From NCBI GenBank assembly GCA_949316235.1, contig OX438741.1, positions 23,030,324 through 23,094,323 of the forward strand: a stretch of 64,000 nucleotides of DNA. The letters are read 5' to 3'. This DNA is from Oegoconia quadripuncta (lineage: Eukaryota; Arthropoda; Insecta; Lepidoptera; Autostichidae). Shown in pieces: positions 1 through 11,328 of the stretch. How positions within the stretch are numbered: the stretch's first letter is position 1; every line of letters begins with the position of its first letter. The position numbers were made by a program, and so were the translations under genes. The notes below the pieces were generated by a model. It made no database searches and was not told the DNA's origin. It worked only from the letters and a program-made list of their open reading frames with translations.

Positions 1-1022
1 AAAATACTTCACACAATAAAGGCAGGATCGTAGTGCAGTAAAGTTAACGTTGAGGAAAAAAATCTTTCAATTCATGAACTTGGGCTACGACCCTATGACT
101 ATAACTTGGGTTATTGCCAGTTCGATGATGCTTGCTGTTCAGTGTATCTGATTGTTTCGAGAAATACTTTAAAAAAACCACCTAGCGCGAGTTAGGACAC
201 GTGCAATAAGGGTTCCGTAGTATCAATTTTTTATTGCAGTTCTAAAAGTTTGTTATTGGTGTCGATTCGTTTCGCATACGCTTCAACCAAAATTAGACAA
301 AGTTTAGGTATTTTTTAACTACGATCACATAAAAATGGCGACATGACGTTTTACTCCTGCCATTTCGTTCATACATGAAAAACGTTTAATCGTTTTTGGT
401 TGCTATGTCTACACGTCATGCTCTCTACAATACAGTGTCATTTTGGAAGAACTAAACTGTCGTCCTTTTTGTGTGCACTATCCTGCCCAAAGGATAGACT
501 AGCCTACAACCGAATCGACACCGACATTGCATGCTATTGCGTTCTACTATATCATATTAGATCTGCAAAAGTAGTTAATTGTAACTATCTCTGCCCATCT
601 CTGGTTTCCAGCAGCATTTGTTTCTCCCTAAGTAAATAAACTACATCCAAGGATAACAAATCTCATAAATGATGAATGTTTACTTACCTACCTTTCATGA
701 TTTTTTTTAATTTTCTTAGCGACATTTAAAGATAAGTTGGAGGACAGCAATTTCAAAGCGCTGCTGTTTTGGAGGAGTCCCGATCACGTTTTCGAAAACC
801 ATTGTACCAATTAATAGATGCCATAATTTTTTTCACTATTCTAATTCTCATCGAATGAACTGACGACCAATGCACGTTTGACCAACGCATCGTTTGAGTT
901 TCCTGCAGTTCACCGAAGGAACATTAGACCGTAAAACTGTTGACATTGTGTACAATGCCTACGTCGCTTTTGACCGCAGAGATCATTGATCAAAGAAAAT
1001 TGCAAAAAGGCAAGTTTATGAA
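1..1022. other. Intergenic, no gene recognised
   Basis: No exon or known repeat was recognised with confidence. A block from about 256 (TTGGTGTCGATTCG) to 522 (CGAATCGACACC) has the same terminal words in inverted orientation as the short MITE family seen at 23797, 29252, 45458 and 56890. It may be an old, longer relative. Confidence 0.3.
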
Positions 1023-1135
1023 AATATTTTTTTTTTTTTTTTTTTATGAGAGGGCGGCAAACGAGCATGCGGGGCACCTGATGGAAAGCAATCACCACCA
1101 CCACCACCACCACCACCACCGCCACCACCACACAT
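1023..1135 (-). mobile_element. LINE 3'-end fragment with (CAC)n expansion
   Basis: A poly-T run (poly-A on the minus strand) is followed by a block containing CGGCAAACGAGCATGCGGG and then a run of about twelve CAC/CAT triplets. The same block occurs at 23460-23572 and, inverted with a poly-A tail, at 55450-55588. This is the layout of a truncated non-LTR retrotransposon 3' end. The triplet run makes a spurious polyhistidine reading frame on the plus strand. Confidence 0.6.
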
Positions 1136-1167
1136 GAGATATATCTCATGCACCCTGTTAACCCTGA

Positions 1168-1219
1168 TAATCTATTTTTATTTAGACAAGGTATACCTTG
1201 TCTAAATAAAAATAGATTA
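1168..1219. repeat. 52-bp perfect palindrome
   Basis: The two 26-base arms around the centre GGTA|TACC are exact reverse complements. The arm begins TAATCTATTTTTATTTAGAC. A separate 18-bp perfect palindrome (CATGAGATATATCTCATG) lies just upstream at 1133-1150. It may be a MITE remnant or a cruciform-forming site. Confidence 0.85.
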
Positions 1220-2145
1220 AAATTAACAAAAAAATCTATATAAAAACCTATAGTATTATAGTATATTATACAAGTGATCACGAGTATTCCACTGCAAAAT
1301 ATCGAGCCAGACGCAACTAATGACCGACCTCTCGGGTTAAGATCGCTGCCAAATAGTCACTTAGCAATGTAGACTCTGTACACTGCTCTGCCTGTTTCAC
1401 AGCTAAATGCTTTTTGAAGGTTCCAATCATAGTGCGTGTACTGGATTGCTCTAAGAAAAAAATTGATGCTTGATGTCCTAATATTTTTACAGTTTTCATT
1501 TATCGCCATAGACTAAGATTTTTAATCGACGTTTTACTTGTAAATTTTTTTTTGGTTTTTTAATAATTATTTTTTGGAAGTGCATACGAACATTACTTTT
1601 ACCAGCAACATTTTAGATAAAAAAGATTAGACCTCTTCCTTACGGCGATATGCTATGCAGTGAACACGTGTGAATTAAATAAATAGAAAATAAAAATATT
1701 ATGAAATACGGGCCTAAGTCTTTCACTACATCTAGCACAGCCCCACTGTCTCCGCCACAGTGGTGACACATAAATATGAAGATCTGATGATGCACTCTGG
1801 AGATAGAGAATGGAACCTTACTGGAAGTCAATAGAGTTCAATTGTTCAATTTTTATATTAAAACATTCCCCAAGAAAAAAAAGATCTTTTTAACTAAAGT
1901 AAAAACACGAAACTGTCTTAAGTTGAATAAACTGGTAATGAAACAGTAAATAAACAACGTTATTATATTATTAGAGCCACCATAAATCTTTAGAACAACA
2001 AGCGAACTTTATGCTGGGTAAAGACTAAAGGCGTAAAAGTTTTTAGTTGCAATAAATGTTTATTTGTTGTCTGTAGTTCTGTAACTTTACCGACGACCAG
2101 TAGCGAGCGAGATATCGTCATGCAAACGTTTGTTTATGTTTGCAG
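1220..2145. other. Intergenic, nothing recognised
   Basis: AT-rich spacer. Short reading frames at 1317-1499 and 1640-1831 on the minus strand show no recognisable domain and no coding-like composition. Confidence 0.4.
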
Positions 2146-2261
2146 GGCGTCCCGCCCGCCCGCAGGTCGCCCGCCACCGCCCGCCCTGGACCGTCGCTTA
2201 CAGGGTCACCGACCCCAACAAACTGTATTTGCATAAAACGAATGCTACCAACTCCAGCAAG
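2146..2261 (+). CDS. Candidate orphan coding exon (GC-rich)
   Basis: A 116-bp GC-rich island stands out from AT-rich surroundings. It has a good acceptor (TTTATGTTTGCAG) on its left and a donor-like AAG|GTACAT on its right. Entered with two leading bases, it stays open for 38 codons with strong G or C at third positions. The frame contains the stretch VTDPNKLYLHKTNATNSSK, with two possible N-glycosylation sites (NAT, NSS), so an extracellular segment is possible. It would leave in phase 0. The other plus-strand frames are either proline/serine-rich and low-complexity or hit a stop. No partner exon was found nearby and the protein family is unknown. A non-coding GC-rich regulatory island is the main alternative. 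Confidence 0.35.
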
Positions 2262-3161
2262 GTACATTTCTATTGCAGGAATGTTTCGTTTTAATTCTTT
2301 TGTCGTGACTCGTGAATGAAGTATGAGTAAAGAATGACATTTAAGAATGGTACATTATTTTGTAAGTAGGTACAATTATAATTTTGACGAGTTTGTTGTA
2401 AAGAGAATTTATTAAAACATTAACTACATGTAACCACTCTGAGGAAATGCCTGTTCAAACAAATAAGCAATTTTTTTATCACAATCGATTCAATGGGCCT
2501 CAGATAAAACAAAATCATCATCGACGGAACAGAGAAAAACAAGCCTGAAATTCTAACATAATCTAATATAATTATCCGAGGATAAACGAAACTTACTAGT
2601 AATTAAAATAACTTATTTTAGCTGTTAAAATTTCAATAGTAGCTGCTGTATAAATAAAAAAACGGTATTACATAGTTTTTCATCCTTCGCTCGGGTCCAA
2701 ATTTCAGAATAACTTATCGTAATACTTCAACCAATAATCACACACAACTTTACTTTTTTATACAGTTGAGCGTATAGCCAACATGGCAGGTGTGCAGCGG
2801 CAACATTATCACCGGCTCGGATAACCTCATTATCCCACCACTTGAGCTCGACCACTAACAATGCAAGTTAACCAGCGCTGCAACTTGTGCAAGTAACTTC
2901 GCTACCCGCCTCGATTATAATGTCGCCAAGTTTCAAGATAAATTGTTACTAAATTGTTCATGAATTTAGTTGTAGATAGAATGGAAATATCAACTATAAC
3001 ATAAAGTCTTATTTACGAAGTTGTGTTGTCAGTTCAGAAGAAAGTAGCCCGTGGCACATATCTTAATGCAATCTGGACAGTTTTAAAGACACAGTTGTGT
3101 ATCAAGGCGTTGCTGGGCAACACACTACCTTCTAAAATTTTATTCGATTGTATAATACATA

Positions 3162-3425
3162 CATAACGTCACGACCTTTATCCCAAATGGGGTGGTCAGA
3201 GATATCCCCCACAATAGTGTTCAAAACATTAAAAAGTTTAATGATTGAAACAACATCCACGGTTCACCTTCTGAAATAACAGAAATGCACACGTGACAGG
3301 GGGTGAGCCCATCGCCGTTGAAACGTGCAAATATACAGATGTTTTTTGTGGAAAGTCCCTTAGTCGCCTTTTACCCCACGGGTTGCACCCACGGGAAGAG
3401 ATGGGTTGATCCTATTCTATTTGAG
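3162..3425. mobile_element. Interspersed repeat, family E copy 1
   Basis: About 260 bp running from TTATCCCAAATGGGGTGGTC to a CACGGGAAGAGATGGGTTG end. Related copies occur at 4005, 12262, 15683, 18386 and 62880 in both orientations. All share the words GCACACGTGAC and AACGTGCA and the AGTC/GACT..CGCC..CCCACGGG block. No protein is encoded, so it is probably a non-autonomous element. Confidence 0.65.
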
Positions 3426-4004
3426 TGGCGAAAACACACAGCAAATTGTATATAATACATTTTCTTTTCTATTACTTTACGTTGAATGATGGGTTTTCTT
3501 CATGAGGAGTATTACATTGTGCCCTAAGTTCAAAAGTACCTACCAAAACAATTGTTTAAGTACCTAATTAGCTTCGAAATGGGGCAAAATTTTACAAGAA
3601 AACTCATCACTCAATGTTACCGCGCAAAACAAAGTTATCCAAATTGACACAAACATTAATTATAGGAATAAACATAAAATGTAATAATTAACTATGCGGA
3701 GAATTAGAAGTCTCACAGTAAACTACAATGCTAACATATTTACTTAGTAAGAGTTTCACAGTCCTTAATTATGACTGAACGACGAAAACAATTCCATTGT
3801 TTCATAGTATACATAGGTAGCTATATTATCGAAGCTTACTAAGTAAAAACCTAGATTAACCACTTCTGGTTACCGTTACGTAATGCTGAATTCACAGAAT
3901 AATGTTCTCCTTAATTCACACGAGTCTACCATACATATAAATCTACGAAGAACGAAGTGTATAAGTGTTATATTTTAAAATGATGCTATGTGAAAAAGAC
4001 TAAC

Positions 4005-4215
4005 CACTAACCCGTTTCTTCCCGTGGGTGCCGTAAATGGTGACTAAAGGAATTTACACCAAAAACATCTATAGACTTGCACGTTTTAACGGCGATGGTC
4101 TCATCCCCTGTCACGTGTGCATTTTATTGTTTGTAACACCCAAACGCTAATGTTTGGGATATCTCTGCACAGACCACACCATTTGGAATAAAGGTCGTGA
4201 CATTATGTAAGCATG
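4005..4215. mobile_element. Interspersed repeat, family E copy 2
   Basis: Inverted relative to the copy at 3162. It starts at CCCGTTTCTTCCCGTGGGTG and ends at GGTCGTGACATTATGTAAG. It carries the internal CACGTGTGCA and AACGCTAATGTTTGGGATAT words shared with the copies at 12262 and 62880. Confidence 0.65.
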
Positions 4216-4520
4216 TACATATGATACACGGTTAGTCGGAAAGGAGGTTCTTACATACGTGAGTAAAATACAGTGCCATGGTATTTATCAAAGTTATTAT
4301 ATCGAAAAAAAAAAATTCGACTTTTCGATCAAAAGTGATCGATCAGCTGTAAAAAAAATTGATCTATCTGTCGTAACTAAATCAAACTCTATTATTGTGC
4401 AATACTTACATATTTTTACTTAATTTTGAATGTAGGTATTATGAGCGGCTAATTTTATTAAAAACGTATATAATAAGTATAAGTAATAAGTATATATAAA
4501 AAGACATTAAACTTTTTTGC

Positions 4521-4582
4521 GGGATGAGCGCAACCGATCGTTGTGGAGGTCCTTGGGAGAGGCCTGGACGTCTTTCGGCTGA
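4521..4582 (+). mobile_element. RTE-type LINE extreme 3' fragment
   Basis: The reading frame gives DERNRSLWRSLGEAW followed by TSFG and a stop after one frame slip. This is the usual C-terminus of lepidopteran RTE-like reverse transcriptases. Related 3' fragments lie at 12710-12800 and 58090-58440. Confidence 0.55.
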
Positions 4583-4978
4583 TATGATGCAACATACATA
4601 TCAAAAAGAGCAGAGCAAAGCCGCTGTAAAGAGCTAGTCTGGAATAAATCTATTTTTCGAAACATATGCAGTGAGTCACAAGCCGGCGACCGACACGTCT
4701 AGCTTGGCGTCACATCGCATCTCCGGCGGTCTCGGCCATTCTGTGCATTATCTGAGTGACGCTACCCGCGACCACACAACACTGTCTCACTGACTTGCCT
4801 ATTATGACTCGCACAGCGACAGTCCCGCTACTCACTTCATAATTAGTCGCAGTTTCTACGCGGCTAATGGTCGTAGATTGCCGCTTTAAGTCACCAAGGA
4901 TAAGGAGCGTAATTTCGTCAATCGTTTGGAATTGTCAGTGAGGACGGACGAAGTTTTTCATTATCTCAAGTAATAGCC

Positions 4979-5074
4979 ATGAACGTTGGAAAGTTGTCCA
5001 AACAATTCAACCTTTTAATTATCGCCACGTTTTGGTCATCCATCATACATGGCCAAAAATATGAGCAATTGTCT
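4979..5074 (+). CDS. Possible first exon encoding a signal peptide
   Basis: An ATG at 4979 opens MNVGKLSKQFNLLIIATF, followed by WSSIIHGQKYEQLS. A lysine-bearing start, a hydrophobic core (LLIIATFWSSII) and a small residue (HG) before QKYEQ fit a secretory signal with cleavage after the glycine. The frame stays open to 5179. A possible but weak donor (TCTAG|GTTTAT) lies at about 5074 and a better-looking GTATGT at about 5133. The preceding 300 bases are relatively GC-rich and could be promoter and 5' leader. No following exon was identified, so this may be fortuitous. Confidence 0.3.
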
Positions 5075-5117
5075 AGGTTTATTCTAAGAATTATTGTTAG
5101 TTGTTTATTCACAAGAC

Positions 5118-5151
5118 TGAAACATAAGTACCGGTATGTACTTATGTTTCA
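5118..5151. repeat. Hairpin-forming inverted repeat
   Basis: Arms of 14 bases (TGAAACATAAGTAC and its reverse complement) flank a 6-base loop. Its role is unknown; it may be a MITE remnant. Confidence 0.7.
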
Positions 5152-5179
5152 ACCAAGTCTCTCAGACAGCAACAGTTGA

Positions 5180-7286
5180 TCTTGCCATTTTAGGGAATTG
5201 CTCAATTAATCTAATGAAACCGCCGCAACGTTTAACGAGTCGTTCACCTGTCTAGACATATGTAGCTATATTCGATAACATACAATAATAACGACTACAC
5301 CAAAGAAAATTGTGGTCTCAAATTATGTGACATTAGGAAAGAGCTGTATTTATTAGAATACACAGGAATGAAGCTATGTGACTACATTACTATTAAACAC
5401 GTGTATAGCTAGAAATTTAGGAATGTCAATGCAACAAATAAATAAGTACAAGAATAAAATTAATTATAATCTAGGTACCTACCTACTTTCATTATAAATC
5501 GTGGTTGACCCTAAATGATACTTATAAAATCATGATAACGAGGCCAAAAATGTTTTTAAATTCTCATTATTTTAGAAACAATAAACGATCGGCAGAGGAT
5601 CTCTAAAGAAATACTAAAAAAGGGTTTCATTTATGATCTAATGTGCTAATCTAATGGCTAATGACTAATGTGGTCTTTAGACCACATTTTTTTTGTTTTC
5701 ACGAGAAACAAAGAATTATGTTATGATGATAGCAGCTTCATAAACAGTTCATTAAAACATACGGAAATCCTGTTATTACTTATTCAAAGGAGCTTATTGA
5801 CAAACTTGTATAGCTCCTAATTTACTAATTTAGCATATTGTGCGACGCAAACGTGGGCGAGCGACCGTCGCGACACAATTCGTATTAATCAATCAAGAGT
5901 AGGTTCTGTACCTACATCAATAAATTACTTTCAGCAACATGACAAAGCCTTACAAAAATTATGTTGGCGAGAATAATGTAGCCAAGATAGTATCTTATGT
6001 AGAATAGATTAAAGATATTGGCGCTGGGCTGTGGGCCCGCCGCCTGCCGCGTCACGCTCCGCCGAGCGTGGCGGCTTCCAAGGCTGTAACACGATTTAGG
6101 AGCCTCGCTTCAAGCTAAACTGCCCTGTGTAACATACTTTTTATAACACAAATATAAACAAGCTATCACCTGCCTTTTCCAAATTTCCAAGCGAGTTTAG
6201 CCATCAATAAATACAGGTACATGATACATAGCGGTGGGGTTTTCAAGACGAAATCTTGGCACTGTTTTTGGTGTAATTAGAATGTTGTAAATGGAGGTTG
6301 CTCTAGTCCACATTCATACATATACATAGGGAAATATTTTTTTGTTTTTGCAGTCATTATCTTAAATATTTTTGTAAGGAGCATTTATGATTCACAACGC
6401 GATAACGAAATTTGTAGCATTGCCAGTAAACTGTACCATAGACCGACTCACTAGTGCAAGATGAATCATCATCAAAGAGTATAAAACGAGTCAACAGTAT
6501 GAAAAGTCTATAGCTATTTTTTGCATCCATGCCAATATTTAAATGTCATAACTCACTCATATGTATAATGTAAGATCAGTGTAATTGAAGTTCTAATAAA
6601 ATTCCCAATTTTAGGGACATCAAGCTAATGTTTTAGGGATGAGATGAGGTAAGTGTTGGCTTTGTAGGATTCCGTAGACAAATGGAATAAACGGAATCCT
6701 TAATTTCGTAAAGTAACTCCACCACCTTTTCAACGCTTTCAATGAAGTGTAAGTCGTGAACTGAAATTATGAAAAAAGCGAGTCGGAACTCGAGCAATGA
6801 GTATTTCGTAGTAGTGTCAGTTATTTTACTGCAGTTTGAAAAGTAATCGTATTCAAGTATCTACAAACTTGTACAACTTTGCAGAAAGTAAAGTAACTGC
6901 ATACTACTAAAACGATACTACTATAACTGACTATTTTAAGTATACCCTGTGTACCTACAAAATAAAGCATTTTTTGATTTTGATTTTGATATAATACTAC
7001 ACAGCTGTAAAATTAGGTAATCGTAATTTAAATATTGTAAATCGCAAAACACACTTTGTCAAAGAACTTTGTTCTTTTGTAAAAACTATCCCAGGTAATT
7101 ATAACCATATAATTTTCTAAAACGACACGGTGTCAAAGTAGTTTCAGTAATAAATTTCTACACGCGATGACGATCTGGCGTTACGTTCGACACTGATTGG
7201 CTGGCTCATCGCTCGTGCGGCAATTTGACGGTTTCTCATTGGTTAATGTAATCCATAACGATACCGATGAAGTTAGGTAATGTAAG
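5180..7286. other. Intergenic spacer with short palindrome and a GC island
   Basis: A 22-bp inverted repeat (AATGTGGTCT, TT, AGACCACATT) lies at 5667-5688. A GC-rich patch lies at about 6020-6090 and contains a small CACGCTC/GAGCGTG hairpin, with no convincing exon on either strand. CCAAT-type words occur at about 7192-7245. No gene was recognised. Confidence 0.35.
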
Positions 7287-7556
7287 GGCTGTTTGGTGTA
7301 GTGTTTAGAAACCGTGACAGCTTTACTAAAAGGTTACAAGTTCGAATCCTGCTAAGCCCTTAGCAAATGCCCATATTTTGTATAATATACGGACAGGTGT
7401 ACCAGAGTCATGGTTGTTTTTCATTTATTTGTATTTATTAAAAAAAATGAGTAGTGTATCAACCATCTGGTATCCATTAAACGAGCTGAGGTGCTTAGTT
7501 TGTGACTAGATGGCGCTGTGTGTATGTGTAAAGATATTTATTTATTTTTGAAATAA
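7287..7556 (+). mobile_element. tRNA-derived SINE (family B), diverged copy
   Basis: The head GTTTGGTGTAGTGTTTAG (A-box region) is followed by GGTTACAAGTTCGAATCCTG (B-box region), then a body with ACTAGATGGCGCTGTGTG and a tail of TATTTATTTATTTTTG. The same head-body order appears at 58600-58885 and, on the minus strand, at 21190-21480. Confidence 0.75.
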
Positions 7557-7638
7557 TATATTTACTTCGTAATCAACGATTCGGTCGTTACGATTTCGAT
7601 TATTATACGAGTATGTAGGACATAAATGTGTATCAACA

Positions 7639-7968
7639 CTAATAATAAAGTTGTTTTAAAAGTAATTTTGACATGATCGCGGCTCTGGGATTTCTTGCCG
7701 GTAAGTACTCTTTTGTAATTCCTGGTGGTTTTGATGACAATAGGTCATGTGATTGTTTAATATCGTTGTCAGGTGTTGTCAAGAAATTGTACAGTCCATG
7801 CAGCTGTTCACCTTGATCTTTAATTAATATTTGTTGGTCGCATATAATATTGTAACAATCAGTGAGTTTTTGGTGTAATTCTGTTATTTTAGTTTCTAAT
7901 TTGAACACAACTTCCACCAACCTGTCAATGCTTGTATTAGTTGCAGTAGATCTTGTACTTGGCGCCAT
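7639..7968 (-). CDS. Coiled-coil ORF, possible retrotransposon ORF1 fragment
   Basis: An intronless frame opens at ATG 7968 with MAPSTRSTATNTSIDRL and runs 109 residues. Residues 18-70 are heptad-like (VVFKLETKITELHQKL, then ILIKDQGEQLHGLYNFL), which predicts a coiled coil. The tail contains KEYLPARNPRAAIMSK. A PSTRS-type start followed by a coiled coil is typical of ORF1 proteins of insect non-LTR retrotransposons, but no zinc knuckle or RRM is visible. A family-B SINE lies directly downstream. It could also be an exon of a host gene; the function is not recognised. Confidence 0.4.
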   Translation of the reverse strand: MAPSTRSTATNTSIDRLVEVVFKLETKITELHQKLTDCYNIICDQQILIKDQGEQLHGLYNFLTTPDNDIKQSHDLLSSKPPGITKEYLPARNPRAAIMSKLLLKQLYY

Positions 7969-8334
7969 TTCTTGCAAAAAAATTATTTAACTAAACCTTT
8001 GTTTACACTTCTCTGTCAATAGTAATAAAAATTTGATAAAATTAAGTTATTATAAATATAGAAATAAGTAAAATTGGTGCAGCAACTTTAAATTTGGCTG
8101 TTACGCCAACAGCGCCACCTAGCCACGACCAATGACCAATTGTCATATTCTGTCAATTAGGATACCTACTTAAAGATATAGCAACACACATTTTTTATGT
8201 TGATTTATTTTATCTATGGTGGGTGATACTTATCTACACAACTGGACCGGCAAATATTGTAAAACAATCGACTTCAATAGTTCAATATCTCTGGAGTGCT
8301 TCATCAGATCTTCACCAAAACCCTCACCCCGGCC

Positions 8335-8620
8335 AAATCAAAGGGTTATGTATACACTTTGTCAATAAGGTTCCTGTTGATATACAAAATCTTCCTTTCA
8401 ATAAATTTAAAGGTACTATAAAATAGAAACTTGTTAACAAAGCATATTATAAAATATCAGATTATTTAGATGATAAACATTCATGGACATAACCAGCTCG
8501 TTCGCATAACCAGGATATTTCACAATTAATAATGAAATATTATTGTGCCTTTTTGTAATATAAAAACCTTTTTTTTTTAAAGAGCAACTTCTCGAGTTTC
8601 TTGCTTGTTCTTAGGGGAAA
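8335..8620 (+). mobile_element. LINE 3' fragment (Jockey/CR1-like), copy 1
   Basis: The frame reads NKVPVDIQNLPFNKFKGTIK, a stop, then KAYYKISDYLDDK. The minus-strand fragment at 20230-20600 carries the same block (DPVDIQNLPLNKF, YYKISDYLDDKQAW). This is the usual end of a non-LTR reverse transcriptase ORF followed by a 3' UTR containing GAGTTTCTTGCTTG. It is degenerate, with an internal stop. Confidence 0.6.
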
Positions 8621-9251
8621 ATCCCTCTATCGGATATATCTGCCTTTATGTATAGAGTTACGTCATTTTTTTACATTACATTTATATTTCCTTTTGTAAA
8701 ATAAACCAGTAACAAATAAGCAAAAAAATACATAATCTAGTCGAAAATCTCCTCTTTGGAGTCGGTTAAAAATCAGTATATATGTATACCTAAATAAAAA
8801 TGTGTTAAGTGATTTTTTCTACGTCTGATCGGAGGTTATTTTAAAACTGAAGTTAATTACCAACTAACTCTACTTATATTCGCCCACCATAAAAACACTA
8901 ACCGGCACGTAAGTCTACTAACTACATTCATATAACAAAGAAAGTTTGTTACTTTGTTCGAGGTCGAGGTAATCTTAGAAAGTAAACCGAAATTAATTAT
9001 TGCTTCGCCACTAATATTACACCTTCTACTAAGTTTTATAAATCCTCTACATGAGGGACTCTACAGAAAAAAACTTTTAACCGGACTGCCCCAGAGACTA
9101 GATTTCTATGTTACTCCATAGCCGACACGGCTAGATAGATTTTGTGCAACGTGCAAGGTGTGATAGATTCATGTTAGTCCACAGCCAGAGTGTAATTTTA
9201 TGGTAAAAAATCTAACATGGCGCCAGCTAAACACAAAAAGTGACGTTTTTG

Positions 9252-9572
9252 GTTTTTTATTTAATCCACAACGGGTTAGCACTTGACCTCAATCACACCT
9301 GATGTTAAATGAAGATGAGGGCGAAGGTGGTAGCGTACTGACCCGGAAACCCCATCTTATTTGGGGGACTGGCTATCTTATCTCTGACAACCGGAACACA
9401 ACAATGCTATTAACATTGCTGTTTGGCGGCAGATTTAGATAAGCCAGGCTGACATTTAATATGCCCTACCACCAACCAAACCGAGTACTAAATATGTATC
9501 CCGCTGGGGATCGAACCCGCGACCTCCGAAACGTAAACCCAATGTTGTTTACATTGAGCCACGGAGGCGGTT
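9252..9572 (-). mobile_element. tRNA-derived SINE (family A), full copy
   Basis: Read on the minus strand it begins CCTCCGTGGCTCAATGTAAAC (A box), has a B box in GGTCGCGGGTTCGATCCCC, and ends in GTGCTAACCCGTTGTGGATT with an A-rich tail. It pairs with the opposite-strand copy at 9954-10284, giving an inverted SINE pair about 380 bp apart. Confidence 0.8.
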
Positions 9573-9953
9573 TTAAATACTTATTAATAGATTTTTTTGC
9601 ACAGAACCTACGTTCATTTATCTAATTGTTGATGAAGGACGTAAATGTCGTCTGTTAGATGTTAATTAAATTTTTGTATAGTAATGTTGACTTAAACTAC
9701 GACTGTTTATGGTAATAACGTGTTCAATTCTAGCACTATGGCTCTATACCGGATCTCATCCGGGATAGTCCATATCCAGGACATAGTTAATCCGTTTAAA
9801 CACCAAATGTTATTTACCTACATGTACATAATATTTTAAGTATAATCTTCTAAAATGAAGTCGTGATGGGTCACTATATTTTATAAACTACACACAACTA
9901 ATTCCATTGTGTGACTTGTAAACCACACTACACTACACTTGTAAACATTTTAA

Positions 9954-10284
9954 CCACCTCCGTGGCTCAGTGTAAACAACATATGGGTTTACGATTCGGA
10001 GGTCGCGGTTTCGATCCCCAGAGGGGTACATATTTAGTACTAGGTTTGGTTGGTGGTAGGGCATTTGAAATGTCCGCCTGGCTAGCTACCACCATCTTAT
10101 CTAAATCTGCGGCCAACCAGGAATGTTAATAGCATTGTTGTGTTCCGGTTGTCAGAGATAAGATAGCCAGTCCCCCAAATAAGATGGGGTTTACGGGTCA
10201 GTACGGTTCCACCTTCGGCCTCATCTTCACTTAACATCAGGTGTGATTGAGGTCAAGTGTTAACCCGTTGTGCATAAAAAAAAA
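9954..10284 (+). mobile_element. tRNA-derived SINE (family A), full copy
   Basis: The head is CCTCCGTGGCTCAGTGTAAA. A B-box-like GGTTTCGATCCCCAGAGGGG follows. The body has TAAGATAGCCAGTCCCCCAA and the copy ends TTAACCCGTTGTGCATAAAA with poly-A. Its 5'-to-3' order fixes the family orientation. Confidence 0.85.
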
Positions 10285-10589
10285 CATCCATAACACTCTT
10301 GTCCTTTGTTGCTAAATATAGGTATAATGGATATCTCGCCTGAGTGAAGCGCTGTGGCTAAAGCTACTTCCAGACACTTTGTGCTTCAACCATGCAGAGA
10401 TTATGAGAGCTCGTTTATATTCCGCCACATGTGCCCATTTAGAGAAAACCGGCAAGGGCGAGTTGGGACGCAGGCAATAATGTTCATGACTTTATCTGAT
10501 TTTTCTGACCAATAGTTTTAGGTCTCTGGAGGACAGCAGCTTTGGACACGTTTTTTCGACAAAGTGTTAGAAAATCCATCATCCTCATA

Positions 10590-10645
10590 TTACCACAGGA
10601 CGTCCACTGCTGAACATAGGCCTCCCCCATAGAGTTCCAGAGAGT
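10590..10645. mobile_element. Short lepidopteran interspersed repeat fragment
   Basis: It contains GGACGTCCACTGCTGAACAT followed by AGGCCTCCCCCATAG. Diverged relatives lie at about 23162-23206, 26055-26105 and 29700-29735. It looks like a LINE/SINE 3' region and is non-coding here. Confidence 0.5.
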
Positions 10646-10699
10646 TTATATAACATTATATCAGCTTCCCAAATTGTACTCCACAAGATGACATCACAT

Positions 10700-10780
10700 A
10701 CACATTTACCCCTAGCGGGATTCGAACCCGCAACCGTGGGCTTCTAAGGCAGGCCTTACACCAATAGGCCGTCTAATGTA
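10700..10780 (-). mobile_element. SINE family B head fragment
   Basis: On the plus strand it reads CCCCTAGCGGGATTCGAACC, the reverse complement of the tRNA-like B-box segment, then CCAATAGGCCGTC. Only the tRNA-like head is preserved. Confidence 0.65.
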
Positions 10781-11296
10781 TGTACCCGAATGTTACCATA
10801 TTTAAAACCTTATTATATAAACGCATTATTACGATATTCATGTAAAGAAAATTTACAAATCTTCTTTATTACTTTTTAGTTCACAAAGTTACTTTAGAAG
10901 AGGGTTTTAGTTTTTTTACTTTAATTTTATCAACTATCCACGTGAAAAATCTGAATTAAGCGGACTTGTGGATTTCAGCGATCACGACAAGAATATTTGT
11001 TTACTGATTTTCGTTTCATGCCTGCATTCATTTGTATACCTACTTGTTACTTAGTCTATTTAATTAAAATAAATGTATAATAATATATATTTAAATAATT
11101 TTTTATTTCATATTTATTATTTACTGTTATATACGGTTGCCTGCAAGACATCGCTTTTAGTGATAAGGCCACCAAATTGTACTGTCCTCTTGTTTGGTTT
11201 GCCTTATGTTAATGTGTGTTATTGTTGTGCAATAAATATTATTTTGTTTGTAATATTATTTTCACGCATCAGCGAAAGAAAGAGCCAATGTTAGGC

Positions 11297-11328
11297 ACAC
11301 ATCGTATATTTGATAATATACGATGTGT
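11297..11328. repeat. Inverted repeat inside a larger imperfect palindrome
   Basis: ACACATCGTATATT and its complement flank a 4-base loop. Further out, AAAGAGCCAA (about 11279) pairs with TTGGCTCTTT (about 11355). Together they suggest a roughly 90-bp MITE-like palindrome. Confidence 0.6.

Noticed and set aside
940..1137. Plus-strand frame with a run of histidines
   Set aside because: It is produced by the CAC-triplet expansion in a LINE 3' end and by the poly-T run, not by a gene.
5667..5688. Hairpin followed by a T run, like a bacterial rho-independent terminator
   Set aside because: The window is clearly eukaryotic and no gene ends there. It is a chance or MITE-derived inverted repeat.
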